A stretch of DNA of 64,000 bases, taken from NCBI RefSeq assembly GCF_014279995.1, contig NZ_CP047935.1:2935494-2999493 (forward strand). Reading direction: 5' to 3'. The translations under genes were made by a program, and so were the position numbers. Every line of letters begins with the position of its first letter. The first letter of the stretch is position 1. Under the pieces are notes generated by a model. It made no database searches. It was given only the letters and a program-made list of their open reading frames with translations, and was not told the DNA's origin. This document shows, piece after piece, positions 47,963 through 56,545 of this stretch. This DNA comes from Synechococcus sp. BIOS-E4-1. Its GTDB lineage: Bacteria > Cyanobacteriota > Cyanobacteriia > PCC-6307 > Cyanobiaceae.

Positions 47963-48676
47963 ATGGCCCCCGAGCAACTGCTGAATGACAAGCAGGCCGA
48001 GAAAAAGGAGGTGAAGGGCTATTTCGAGACGACGGGCTTCGATCGCTGGAACCGGATTTACAGCGACAGCAATGACGTCAACAAGGTCCAGCGCAATATC
48101 AGAATCGGGCACCAGAAAACCGTTGATGAGGTGTTGGCCTGGATCGAGGAGAGTGGCCAGTTCCACGACGTGCGTTTCTGCGATGCCGGTTGCGGCGTCG
48201 GCAGTCTGAGCATCCCCCTCGCAGGGATGGGAGCCGGTTTCATCCATGCCAGCGACATCTCTGAAGCGATGGCCGAGGAAGCGGAGCGCCGGGCACGTGA
48301 TGCAGGCCTGGACATGTCCAAGCTCCAATTCGCGGCCAGCGATCTGGAAAGTCTCAGCGGCTCGTTCCACACCGTGTGCTGTCTGGATGTGTTCATTCAC
48401 TACCCCCAGGAGGCTGCGGAAGAGATGGTGCGACACCTCTGCTCTCTCACCGAACAGCGCCTGATCGTGAGCTTCGCGCCCTACACACCGCTCCTGGCAG
48501 CTCTGAAAGGCATCGGCCAGTTGTTCCCAGGCCCCAGCAAAACCACCCGCGCTTACACCCTCAAGGAAAAAGGGATTGTGGCGGCCGCGGAAGCCAGCGG
48601 CTTCAAATCCGTAAGGCGCAGCCTCAACAAGGCGCCTTTTTACTTCTCAAGGCTGATCGAATTTCACAAGGCCTAA
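47963..48676 (+). CDS. chlM: Mg-protoporphyrin IX methyltransferase
   Basis: Methylates Mg-protoporphyrin in chlorophyll synthesis. 237 residues: motif I is CDAGCGVGSLSIPLAGMGA, with KKEVKGYFETTGFDRWNRIYSD upstream (split across the family's aromatic stretch) and the C-terminal TLKEKGIVAAAEASGF. The ATG at 47963 is preferred over the TTG three bases before it. Confidence 0.95.
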   Translation: MAPEQLLNDKQAEKKEVKGYFETTGFDRWNRIYSDSNDVNKVQRNIRIGHQKTVDEVLAWIEESGQFHDVRFCDAGCGVGSLSIPLAGMGAGFIHASDISEAMAEEAERRARDAGLDMSKLQFAASDLESLSGSFHTVCCLDVFIHYPQEAAEEMVRHLCSLTEQRLIVSFAPYTPLLAALKGIGQLFPGPSKTTRAYTLKEKGIVAAAEASGFKSVRRSLNKAPFYFSRLIEFHKA

Positions 48677-48681
48677 ACAAC

Positions 48682-48707
48682 GCCTCGAACAGGCCATGGC
48701 TCGAGGC
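48682..48707. terminator. Possible hairpin between chlM and the lipoprotein gene
   Basis: GCCTCGA/TCGAGGC, a 7-bp stem with a 12-base loop, in the 34-base gap between convergent genes. No T-run follows on either strand, so a terminator role is weak. Confidence 0.3.
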
Positions 48708-48710
48708 CCA

Positions 48711-49286
48711 TCAGGAAGGGAACTGACTGTGCAGCTTGAGCAGCGCGTAGGGAGGGGTGGCACTGACAAAGTCAGCCGACCCCACATAGCCACTGAAAGC
48801 GCCTCCCTGACCGATCAGGGTCGCACCGTGATTACTGGGGAAGAGATCTCCAAGCGGCAGTTGCATGGATCCTGATTCCAGACTTGGTGTCACACCGGCA
48901 CTGAGCTGAAGCGAGCCAAGAGAGCGGGTCTGGATGTTGCCGTCCTTGAAGGTCAGGGTTCCCTGGGCATGAGTCAGAAACACGGTTTCGCCGTCATGGA
49001 CTCGTCGTTCGATCACCTCTTCGAGCCCATAGAACGAACCGTTCGGCTGTTCACAGCTCTGCACAGCTCCACCCAGCCGGGCCACGGCCAGTCTGTAGCT
49101 GACCGAATCCCCCACCGACAGGACTGAATCACGATTGGCATCGATGAAGGTGCCTGACTTCACGTTGCAGAACAACACCTTGAGCTGTTTGGACTGCCGT
49201 TGATCAGCTCCGGAACCGCCGGTGGAACAGCCCGCCAGCAGACACAGCAGCGACCCAAAAACAACTGCGGAAACCGACCTCGGCAT
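48711..49286 (-). CDS. Putative lipoprotein
   Basis: About 191 residues. From ATG 49286 there is a signal peptide with lipobox LAGC (Cys20). The mature part starts with a low-complexity Ser/Gly stretch, then a beta-rich domain with GTFIDANRDSVLSVGDSVSYRLAV and a repeated GxxxF/GDG-type strand pattern, somewhat like dirigent/allene-oxide-cyclase barrels. I do not recognise a family with certainty. The frame is open to 49343, but that removes a clean signal peptide. Confidence 0.7.
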   Translation of the reverse strand: MPRSVSAVVFGSLLCLLAGCSTGGSGADQRQSKQLKVLFCNVKSGTFIDANRDSVLSVGDSVSYRLAVARLGGAVQSCEQPNGSFYGLEEVIERRVHDGETVFLTHAQGTLTFKDGNIQTRSLGSLQLSAGVTPSLESGSMQLPLGDLFPSNHGATLIGQGGAFSGYVGSADFVSATPPYALLKLHSQFPS

Positions 49287-49342
49287 GGCATCAACGTCTG
49301 AACTCACTCGATGCTGACAACGCATGGTGAATCTGAGCTGCA

Positions 49343-50302
49343 TCAGAACGTTGATGGCGGCTCACAACAGAGATGCAGATCATTCAGCTGCAGACGCCAG
49401 GCATGAAGGCGATAACCCCCGTTTCCTGGAGTGGCCAGATCGCTGATGCGCTGGTCGTTGAGGTAAAGCGGATCACCGAGCAGGGGAGACCCCAGTTGCG
49501 CGAGATGAATGCGGATCTGGTGAGGTCGTCCCGTTGTGATCGCCACCTGCAGACGGTCTCCCTGCGGACAGCGGTCCAGCAGCTTCAGTTCACTGTGGGC
49601 TGTTCGTCGTCGCCGGATCAACCCATCCGATTGGGGCAGCGGCCCCCAGACCCAGCCCAGCAAGGCATGGGGCCGCTCAACCACATCCGTCTTCACCACA
49701 AGAGACTTACCGAACTCGAGCCCTGCAACACGCTGTGACCAGGCGTGATAGAGCTTGCGGGTTCCTGAAGCAGGCTGAAAAGATCGCGAGAGGGCGGCTC
49801 TGGTGGTCGGCTGGCGTGCACAGACCTGCAGTCCGGAGGTGAAGCGACCAAGACGATGCACGGGCTTTGGAACCAGGGGCTCACCCAGCAGCCGACTGCG
49901 CTGATCCAACAGCGTCGCCAGCGTGTGCTGCAGAAAGCCTCCACCCGGCATCACCGGCAGTCCGGAGGGTTTGTTGATCACCAGCAGATCCCCATCGTCA
50001 TATTCCACCGACCAGCTGTCGGGGATCGCTGGCTCGATCCATCCAGGACGGTGCCAGAGCAGCTCCGCCTGGGCGGGCAGCGGTCGATCCTTGAACAGAA
50101 GCTTTCCGTTGAGTCGGATTTCACCCGCTGCGATTCGGCGAAGCCAGACGTCTTCGCAGGAGTGGGGATAACGCTCGGCCAGCAGCGCACTGATCAGAGT
50201 TCCTTGGTTACCAAGGTGCGTGATGTCCCTGTACATCCATCCCTGATTGAGTGCGGCTGCACGCCAACCCTCAGGCAAAGGCTCTGCCTGTTGGCAGGTC
50301 AC
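49343..50302 (-). CDS. RluA-family pseudouridine synthase-like protein
   Basis: 319 residues. An N-terminal S4-like region (LRRIAAGEIRLNGKLL, near 52) is followed by the RluA domain (DLLVINKPSGLPVMPGGG; TGRPHQIRIHLAQLGSPLLGDPLY). The motif that normally reads HRLDxxTSG, whose Asp is the catalytic nucleophile, reads HRLGRFTSGL; the codon is GGT. Either activity is lost, or this subfamily differs. Overlaps the rre1 stop by four bases. Confidence 0.88.
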   Translation of the reverse strand: MTCQQAEPLPEGWRAAALNQGWMYRDITHLGNQGTLISALLAERYPHSCEDVWLRRIAAGEIRLNGKLLFKDRPLPAQAELLWHRPGWIEPAIPDSWSVEYDDGDLLVINKPSGLPVMPGGGFLQHTLATLLDQRSRLLGEPLVPKPVHRLGRFTSGLQVCARQPTTRAALSRSFQPASGTRKLYHAWSQRVAGLEFGKSLVVKTDVVERPHALLGWVWGPLPQSDGLIRRRRTAHSELKLLDRCPQGDRLQVAITTGRPHQIRIHLAQLGSPLLGDPLYLNDQRISDLATPGNGGYRLHAWRLQLNDLHLCCEPPSTF

Positions 50303-51084
50303 TCCACCAGACGATGCTGCAAGGCGTAACGCACCAGCTCGGTTCTGCTGGATGTACCGGTTTTGATGAACAACCTGCTCACATATTTCTCCACATTGCG
50401 GATTGATGTCTCCAACTGGCGGGCGATTTCCTTGTTCATCAACCCTTCCGCCACCAGTTGCAGAACACTGGATTCCCTGGGCGTGAAATTGTGCTGCACA
50501 GGCTCGCTGGAAGGCAGTGCCTCCGCCTGGGCCAGCAGAGAGCGAATCTCAGTGATCTGTTTTGCCATCTGCCCCATGTCGGCATCTGCGAAGCGGGCTG
50601 CTTCCTGCAGCAGCCGCTGCTGACGCTGGGCCACGTTGCTCACGCGCGCCACCAGCTCATCCGGGTCAAAGGGTTTGGGGATGTAATCGTCCACACCCGC
50701 CAGATAGCCCTGGGTGCGATCCGCCGTCATGCCCTTGGCCGTGAGGAAAATCACAGGGGTGCCACCCAAGCGCTCATCAGCTCTGAGCTTGTTGAGCAGC
50801 CCGTAGCCGTCGAGCCTGGGCATCATCACGTCGCTGATCACCACATCCGGCAGCATCTGCTGCGCCTTGGCGAAACCATCCTCACCATCAACAGCAGTCG
50901 TGACATCAAACCCCTCATCCTCGAGGTAGGCCTGCACGGCAGAACGTAGTCCAGGTTCATCATCCACCAGCAGCAGGCGAACTGTTGGCTGTTCTGACTG
51001 AGCCAGCTGTTCTGATTGGGTTGGCTGTTCAGTCTGAGAGGACTGCTCGGGCTGAGAGGGTTGTTCGGGCTGGGAGGTTGTCAA
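50299..51084 (-). CDS. rre1: Response regulator Rre1 / Ycf29 (LuxR type)
   Basis: 261 residues. Residues 1-34 are a Gln/Glu/Ser/Pro repeat; a receiver domain follows (LLLVDDE at 37, Asp85 phospho-acceptor, KPFDPDEL) and a LuxR helix-turn-helix at about 196-261 (FTPRESSVLQLVAEGLMNKE...VEKYVSRLFIK). This order and sequence match Ycf29/Rre1 (Synechocystis slr1783), a stress regulator associated with Hik2/Hik34. Coupled to the RluA-like gene by a four-base overlap. Confidence 0.88.
   Translation of the reverse strand: MTTSQPEQPSQPEQSSQTEQPTQSEQLAQSEQPTVRLLLVDDEPGLRSAVQAYLEDEGFDVTTAVDGEDGFAKAQQMLPDVVISDVMMPRLDGYGLLNKLRADERLGGTPVIFLTAKGMTADRTQGYLAGVDDYIPKPFDPDELVARVSNVAQRQQRLLQEAARFADADMGQMAKQITEIRSLLAQAEALPSSEPVQHNFTPRESSVLQLVAEGLMNKEIARQLETSIRNVEKYVSRLFIKTGTSSRTELVRYALQHRLVE
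50983..51072 (-). repeat. Tandem 18-base units encoding a hexapeptide repeat in rre1
   Basis: Five imperfect units encode the pattern S/T-Q-P/S/T-E-Q-P/S/L (SQPEQP, SQPEQS, SQTEQP, TQSEQL, AQSEQP) at residues 4-33 of Rre1. The repeat is directly before the receiver domain. Confidence 0.85.
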
Positions 51085-51117
51085 GGCCTGACCTCATCTG
51101 GCCGGAATCTAGGGGCG

Positions 51118-51633
51118 TCAGGGCGCAGGCAACCGCAACACTTCCTGGGACTCGATCAACTCAGTGGAATAACCGAGCTCTCTGGCCTTGTCCGAGAGAC
51201 CTGCTGGATCCTGGCCAGCGAGGTCGGGATGACAAGCCGCCCACCAGACCAGATGGTCTTCGCGCGTGGACGCACGCCTGGTCCCCCCTGGATTGAGCTT
51301 GCGGACATAAATGGCTTCGCTGTCCCTCGTGACCCGCAACGGCTCCTCGCGACTGCAGTTCACCGATTCGGAGGGAATCACAAGATTGTCGGCGGATTCC
51401 TGCCAAAGCTTGAACCTGCGTATTTCAGGATCAGCAGGGTCTCCCGAAACCGCGAAGATCCCCAACGTGTACTCCTCGGCCCCCTCGCTCTGATCGAGGA
51501 CCACCAGATCAACCGGACGCATCGCTTTCATCTGCTCAAGCAGCTGTTCCCGATTCACGGCCTCAGCAACAGCTGGCTGAAAAGCAGCTGACGCAACCAG
51601 GCCCAAACTGAAGATCCAACGGATGGAGTGCAT
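51118..51633 (-). CDS. Exported protein of unknown function
   Basis: About 171 residues. ATG 51633 gives a signal peptide (RWIFSLGLVASAAFQPAVAEA, cleaved after about residue 23-25). The mature protein is mixed alpha/beta with two Cys (VNCSREE, AACHPDL) that may form a disulfide. No family recognised. The start region is only about 60 bases from the divergent cysteine desulfurase start. Confidence 0.68.
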   Translation of the reverse strand: MHSIRWIFSLGLVASAAFQPAVAEAVNREQLLEQMKAMRPVDLVVLDQSEGAEEYTLGIFAVSGDPADPEIRRFKLWQESADNLVIPSESVNCSREEPLRVTRDSEAIYVRKLNPGGTRRASTREDHLVWWAACHPDLAGQDPAGLSDKARELGYSTELIESQEVLRLPAP

Positions 51634-51694
51634 CGCGACAATCCGAGAGTCACACCATGCTGACCCCACACACCCTCCTAAGCGCAGTGAAGTT

Positions 51695-52834
51695 GTGATC
51701 AACCTCGATCACCAGGCCACCACACCCTGTCACCCCTCTGTGATCCAGGCGATGGAGCCCTGGTGGCGAGAGCAATGGGGCAATCCGTCGAGCCGCCAAC
51801 ATCGGCTTGGCCTGACAGCCGCAGCTGCAATCGGCTCAGCCAGAGAGCGGCTTGCGGGCAGCCTGGGCATCAGATCCGATGAACTGATCTTCACCAGTGG
51901 TGCCACCGAAGCCAACAATCTGGCGCTGCTGGGCCACGCCAGGGCCAGGGCACTGTCCGACGGTGAACCAGGGCATCTGATCAGCGTGGCCAGTGAGCAT
52001 CACGCGGTGCTCGACCCTCTGCTGCAGCTGAAGCAGGAGGGATTTCAGATCACGCTGCTGACTCCGCAAACGAACGGACTGCTCAAGCCGGAACAGCTGG
52101 AACAGGCCCTTCAGACCAACACCCAGCTGATCAGCGTGATGGTGGCCAATAACGAGATCGGTGTGATCCAACCGATCCGGGAACTCAGCGACCTCTGCAG
52201 CAACAACGGCATCACCATGCACACCGATGCGGCCCAGGCCTACGGGCATCTTCCGCTGGATGCCGAAGAGCTGGGATGTGCGCTGATCAGTCTCAGCGCA
52301 CACAAATTCAATGGCCCGAAAGGCATCGGTGCCCTTGTGGTCAGGGGTGGCACAGAGCTGCAACCGCTGCAGTGGGGTGGAGGACAAGAGCAGGGCCTGC
52401 GGGCGGGGACCTTGCCAGTGCCGCTAATCATGGGCATGGCTGCGGCAGCCGAGCTGTCAATTCAAGACCTGGAAGAGCGTCAGGCTCGGCTCCAGGCCTT
52501 GAGGAATCAGCTGTGGACGGATCTCAAAGATCAGAATCCAACAATCGAGCTCAACGGCGCGCTGCAACCGCGACTGGCCCACAACCTCAACATCACTGTT
52601 CCCAATGTCTCAGGCAGCCGCCTGCAACGGGCTCTGCGGCCAAGACTGGCCTGCAGCAGCGGTTCTGCCTGCAGTCGTGGTGAGCCATCTCACGTTTTGC
52701 AATCCATTGGCCGAAGCCGTGTCGAGGCGGAAGGATCATTGAGGCTGAGCCTCGGACGCGACACAACAGCCAAGGACATTGACGGAGCCATCGAGGTGAT
52801 CACATCCGCAATCAGGACATTGACCCAGCACTGA
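51695..52834 (+). CDS. Cysteine desulfurase (NifS/IscS family)
   Basis: A PLP enzyme that takes sulfur from cysteine for Fe-S clusters and thiolation. About 379 residues from GTG 51695 (INLDHQATTPCHPSV). It has the PLP-Lys motif SAHKFNGPKG, HTDAAQAYGHLPLD, and the catalytic-Cys loop SGSACSRGEPSHVL. The ATG at 51623 would overlap the start of the divergent exported-protein gene, so GTG 51695 is preferred. Whether it is IscS or a NifS-like form cannot be decided. Confidence 0.92.
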   Translation: MINLDHQATTPCHPSVIQAMEPWWREQWGNPSSRQHRLGLTAAAAIGSARERLAGSLGIRSDELIFTSGATEANNLALLGHARARALSDGEPGHLISVASEHHAVLDPLLQLKQEGFQITLLTPQTNGLLKPEQLEQALQTNTQLISVMVANNEIGVIQPIRELSDLCSNNGITMHTDAAQAYGHLPLDAEELGCALISLSAHKFNGPKGIGALVVRGGTELQPLQWGGGQEQGLRAGTLPVPLIMGMAAAAELSIQDLEERQARLQALRNQLWTDLKDQNPTIELNGALQPRLAHNLNITVPNVSGSRLQRALRPRLACSSGSACSRGEPSHVLQSIGRSRVEAEGSLRLSLGRDTTAKDIDGAIEVITSAIRTLTQH

Positions 52835-52911
52835 AACCAAAAGACGCGTGACACAACCTCTGGAAAAAAGTGTCAGGGAAGCTACCTTCCGCGCAAGTTC
52901 CAGAGTGATTC

Positions 52912-53682
52912 ATGACTGAGACACCGGCCAACCAGCCGCTACATGTGCTTCAAGCCATCGAAGACGGATGGAATGCCTTCGCAAAGGCTCCCTGGACTTT
53001 CCTGCTCTTTCAAGCACTTGTTGCTGTCATCGCCCTGCCTTTCGCAGCTTTGACAGCAGTTTGCTCAGCACGAATCGCGTCTGTTCCAGGCATCCCTGAT
53101 ATTCATCCTATAGGTGCTGGGATACTGCTGGTCGTGGGCCTTGTTGGCTACATCATTGTGGTTCTTTGGGGGGTCGTGGGACTGATCCGAGGCTCCTGGC
53201 AGTGCCTTGAGGGAGTCAAACCCGATTTCAATACTTTTACACGCTGGGATGGCGAAGCCACAGGTCGCTTATTCATCAGAGCGATTGAACTTTTCGTCCT
53301 CTTTGCCGTGATCGGCTTGATCTGCTCCCTTGTTGGATTTGGGCTTGTGCAAATCAACCAGGCACTCGCCATTATCCCGCTGATCATTGCTCTTGTTTTC
53401 TTCATTTACCTCTCCATCAATCAGAAGTTCCTCCCCTTTATCGCTCTGTTTAAAAACAACGGTTCCTTTGAAGCCATTCAGACGGGACGCTCCGTTGTTG
53501 ATCCTTCTTGGTGGACAGTTCTCTGGTTCTTCATCGTCGAAGCGATCATTAATGCAATCGCCGCCGCATTCCAGTACGGAGGATTGTTTGTCGTGGTGCC
53601 CGTCCTGATCTGCATCTCCACTGCTGCCTATCGCCAACTGTTTGGGAGCGAAGATCAGACAGGTTTGATTAGTGGAAACTGA
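52912..53682 (+). CDS. Six-helix membrane protein of unknown function
   Basis: 256 residues with about six membrane segments, arranged as two or three Gly/Ser-rich pairs. The start AIEDGWNAFAKAPWTFLLFQ and later SFEAIQTGRSVVDPSWWTVLWF resemble DUF975- or YciC-like membrane proteins that repeat a W-x(6)-P-W unit. Function unknown. AT content is higher than in neighbouring genes. Its end overlaps the convergent DUF456 gene by 14 bases. Confidence 0.75.
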   Translation: MTETPANQPLHVLQAIEDGWNAFAKAPWTFLLFQALVAVIALPFAALTAVCSARIASVPGIPDIHPIGAGILLVVGLVGYIIVVLWGVVGLIRGSWQCLEGVKPDFNTFTRWDGEATGRLFIRAIELFVLFAVIGLICSLVGFGLVQINQALAIIPLIIALVFFIYLSINQKFLPFIALFKNNGSFEAIQTGRSVVDPSWWTVLWFFIVEAIINAIAAAFQYGGLFVVVPVLICISTAAYRQLFGSEDQTGLISGN

Positions 53683-54217
53683 GAATCACAAAACCGGCAA
53701 GACCGAACAGAGCCATCAAAAACTGGGCAATCTTGCTGATTAAAAGGCCAGCCACCACCGCCAGACCAACGACTGATCCCTGGCGCAACGCCTCAAGCCA
53801 CCCCAGATTCCGGGGTGGCTTTGTTGTGAACCAGGTTTCAACCAGGGTTGCTCCCAGCCATGGACCAAACAAAGCCCCCAGAAGCGGCCCTCCAAACGGG
53901 AGTGCCGGCAGCAGGCCCAGCACGCCAACGAGCAAACCCACACCAGCTCCCGCAGCAGACCAGCGGCTGGCCTTCAGACGTGCAGATGCGAGACCCAGAG
54001 CCAGCAGATCCGCGATGAGACCCAACCCGAAAAGCACTGTCGCCAGGATGAACTCAGGCCATGCCTGAGCCCAGCCAACAGCCCCCATCCAGACAAGAGA
54101 TCCCACCGGCAACCAAATCAGACCTGGAAGAAGGGGTAAGAACGTGCCAGGAATCGCCAGCAGCTGAACCAGCAGGGCAATCCACCACACGCCATCGGGG
54201 GTCCAGAACCAGCTCAT
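53669..54217 (-). CDS. DUF456 family membrane protein
   Basis: 182 residues with about four helices, Gly/Leu-rich. [24 protein letters not shown] at the start and the Gly-rich [14 protein letters not shown] motif are the DUF456 signature (small-molecule or unknown transport role). Coupled to rsmH by a four-base overlap. Confidence 0.82.
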   Translation of the reverse strand: MSWFWTPDGVWWIALLVQLLAIPGTFLPLLPGLIWLPVGSLVWMGAVGWAQAWPEFILATVLFGLGLIADLLALGLASARLKASRWSAAGAGVGLLVGVLGLLPALPFGGPLLGALFGPWLGATLVETWFTTKPPRNLGWLEALRQGSVVGLAVVAGLLISKIAQFLMALFGLAGFVILSFH

Positions 54218-55146
54218 GCCTCAGACCTCGACTCAGTCGGGCGGCGTCGGGCAATTCTCAGCTTGGCGCTGCGACTGCGCGGATTGGATTGCTGCTCAGC
54301 CGCGTCAGCTCTCAGCGGCTTGCGAGTGACGCGCTGCAGGCGCTCGTCGCTGACAAAGGCGGTCTTCACGCGCCGGTCCTCAAGCGAATGGAAACTGATG
54401 ATTGCCAGCAGACCATCGGGCTGGAGCCAGTCAGGGGCTTGTTGCAACAAGCGGTCCAGAACAGCAAGCTCATCATTGACCGCGACCCGCAGAGCCTGAA
54501 AGGTGCGCGTGGCGGGATGAATGCGACCACGGCGGGCCTTGGGTGGATAACAGCCAGCGACTGCATAGGCCAGCGCGGCCGTACCGGTATAGGCGCCGTT
54601 TGCGTCCAGATCAGCTTTGATCCTGCGTGCAATCCGCCGTGACAAGCGTTCCTCGCCGTAGGCATAGATCAGATCCGCCAAGGCCGACTCGTCCAGCCTT
54701 GTGATCAGCTCAGCGGCAGTTTCTCCTCCCCCTGCTGGATTCATCCGCATGTCGAGGGGACCATCCAGCCGAAAGCTGAATCCCCGCTGGGCCACATCCA
54801 GCTGAGGGCTGCTCACGCCAAGATCCACCAGGACCAATGCAACCGGGTGAGGAGGGATGTAATCAGCGAAGTTGGTCGCCACGATCGTGACGCGATCTGC
54901 GTAGTGCTTGAGCCGCTCGGCCGCTGCCAGACGCGCGGTTTCATCGTGATCAAGCCCGATCAGTCGCAGCTGCGGATAACGCTCCATCAGCAGACCGCTG
55001 TGGCCGCCTCCACCCAGCGTTGCATCAATCAACACCCCAGATTGCCTGTGATCACTGAACTCGGTGGCCAGCGTCTGCATCAACGGTTCAGCCAGAACCG
55101 GCACATGCATGAAGCCCAGGGCGTGACTGGATGGCAGATCGGGCAT
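54214..55146 (-). CDS. rsmH: 16S rRNA (cytosine-1402 N4)-methyltransferase
   Basis: 310 residues; the SAM site is [14 protein letters not shown] near residue 41, and [30 protein letters not shown] and [10 protein letters not shown] are family blocks. The 5' end overlaps the extended ndhH frame but not the chosen ndhH start (55191). The ATG at 55110 ([11 protein letters not shown]) is an alternative start. Confidence 0.95.
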   Translation of the reverse strand: MPDLPSSHALGFMHVPVLAEPLMQTLATEFSDHRQSGVLIDATLGGGGHSGLLMERYPQLRLIGLDHDETARLAAAERLKHYADRVTIVATNFADYIPPHPVALVLVDLGVSSPQLDVAQRGFSFRLDGPLDMRMNPAGGGETAAELITRLDESALADLIYAYGEERLSRRIARRIKADLDANGAYTGTAALAYAVAGCYPPKARRGRIHPATRTFQALRVAVNDELAVLDRLLQQAPDWLQPDGLLAIISFHSLEDRRVKTAFVSDERLQRVTRKPLRADAAEQQSNPRSRSAKLRIARRRPTESRSEA

Positions 55147-55190
55147 GGGTCCTTCCTAAGATCCCAACACGAATGTTCTGCCACGGCCCC

Positions 55191-56375
55191 ATGACGCAGC
55201 TGGAAACGCGCACGGAGCCGATGGTGGTCAACTTTGGCCCCCACCATCCCTCAATGCACGGGGTGTTGCGCCTTGTGGTGACTCTCGATGGAGAGGATGT
55301 CGTGGATTGCGAGCCCGTGATCGGCTACCTGCATCGCGGCATGGAGAAGATCGCCGAGAACCGAACAAATGTCATGTTCGTGCCTTACGTGAGCCGCATG
55401 GATTATGCAGCGGGCATGTTCTACGAAGCGATTGTCGTCAACGCCCCTGAAAGGCTGGCGAATATTTCTGTGCCCAAGCGAGCGAGTTATATCCGGGTTC
55501 TGATGCTGGAGCTCAATCGCATCGCCAATCATTTGCTTTGGCTGGGACCCTTTCTTGCTGATGTCGGGGCCCAGACCCCGTTTTTCTACATCTTCCGTGA
55601 ACGGGAGATGATCTATGACCTCTGGGAGGCGGCCACAGGGCAGCGCCTGATCAACAACAACTACTTCCGTATCGGCGGTGTGGCAGCCGATCTACCTTGG
55701 GGGTGGCTTGAAAAATGTCGCGATTTCTGTGACTGGTTCGGCCCCAAAATCGATGAATACGAAAAGCTGATCACCAACAACCCGATCTTCCGTCGACGCA
55801 TTGAAGGTCTGGGAGTGATCGGCAAGGAAGAAGCCATCAATTGGAGCCTTTCCGGCCCGATGCTGAGGGCTTCCGGAGTGGCCTGGGACCTGCGCAAGGT
55901 TGACCACTACGAGTGCTACGACGACTTCGACTGGGATGTGGTCTGGGAGAAAGAGGGCGACTGCTTCGCCCGTTACAGGGTTCGTGTCGAGGAAATGCGC
56001 CAGTCCCTCAAGATTCTTCGCCAGGCCTGCGACATGATTCCCGGTGGCCCGACGGAAAACCTGGAAGCCAAACGCATGGCCGAAGGCAAAGACAGCGATT
56101 TCGCCGGCTTCGACTACCAGTATGTGGCCAAGAAGGTGGCACCAACATTCAAGATCCCCAACGGCGAGCTCTACACCCGACTGGAATCAGGGAAGGGCGA
56201 GATCGGGGTCTTCATTCAGGGAAACAACGACGTGACACCCTGGCGTTTCAAGATCCGTGCCGCAGACAGCAACAACCTGCAGATCCTTCCTCACATCCTC
56301 AAGGGACACAAGGTGGCTGACATCATGGCGATCCTTGGCTCCATCGACGTGATCATGGGCTCCGTGGATCGCTGA
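55191..56375 (+). CDS. ndhH: NAD(P)H-quinone oxidoreductase subunit H
   Basis: The 49-kDa-type subunit at the quinone site of NDH-1. 394 residues from ATG 55191 ([20 protein letters not shown]); the conserved [24 protein letters not shown] and the C-terminal [20 protein letters not shown] are all present. The upstream ATG at 55131 would start in rsmH and add non-conserved sequence. Confidence 0.97.
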   Translation: MTQLETRTEPMVVNFGPHHPSMHGVLRLVVTLDGEDVVDCEPVIGYLHRGMEKIAENRTNVMFVPYVSRMDYAAGMFYEAIVVNAPERLANISVPKRASYIRVLMLELNRIANHLLWLGPFLADVGAQTPFFYIFREREMIYDLWEAATGQRLINNNYFRIGGVAADLPWGWLEKCRDFCDWFGPKIDEYEKLITNNPIFRRRIEGLGVIGKEEAINWSLSGPMLRASGVAWDLRKVDHYECYDDFDWDVVWEKEGDCFARYRVRVEEMRQSLKILRQACDMIPGGPTENLEAKRMAEGKDSDFAGFDYQYVAKKVAPTFKIPNGELYTRLESGKGEIGVFIQGNNDVTPWRFKIRAADSNNLQILPHILKGHKVADIMAILGSIDVIMGSVDR

Positions 56376-56545
56376 TTCATTCTCAGTCTCTTGCCATGGA
56401 TGCTGACCAGAAACGCACATCTGCAGCACACAACCGGAAGAGATTTCTTGAGGAAGCCAGACAAGCGAAGTAAAATAAAAAAAAGTTGAAACATTCACCA
56501 CTTATTCACAATGCTACTAGCCTAAAAAACTAGTTTTAACCGAAA
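56376..56545. other. AT-rich gap after ndhH
   Basis: 170 bases with a sharp rise in A+T from about 56460 (a run of AAAATAAAAAAAAG), then the shared 18-base motif. No gene seen. The AT-rich tract could be a promoter UP-like region for the propeller gene. Confidence 0.5.
56518..56535 (+). repeat. Second copy of the 18-base motif at 3611
   Basis: TAGCCTAAAAAACTAGTT, 17 of 18 bases identical to the copy upstream of rpaA. It ends ten bases before the ATG of the propeller-protein gene. Confidence 0.35.
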
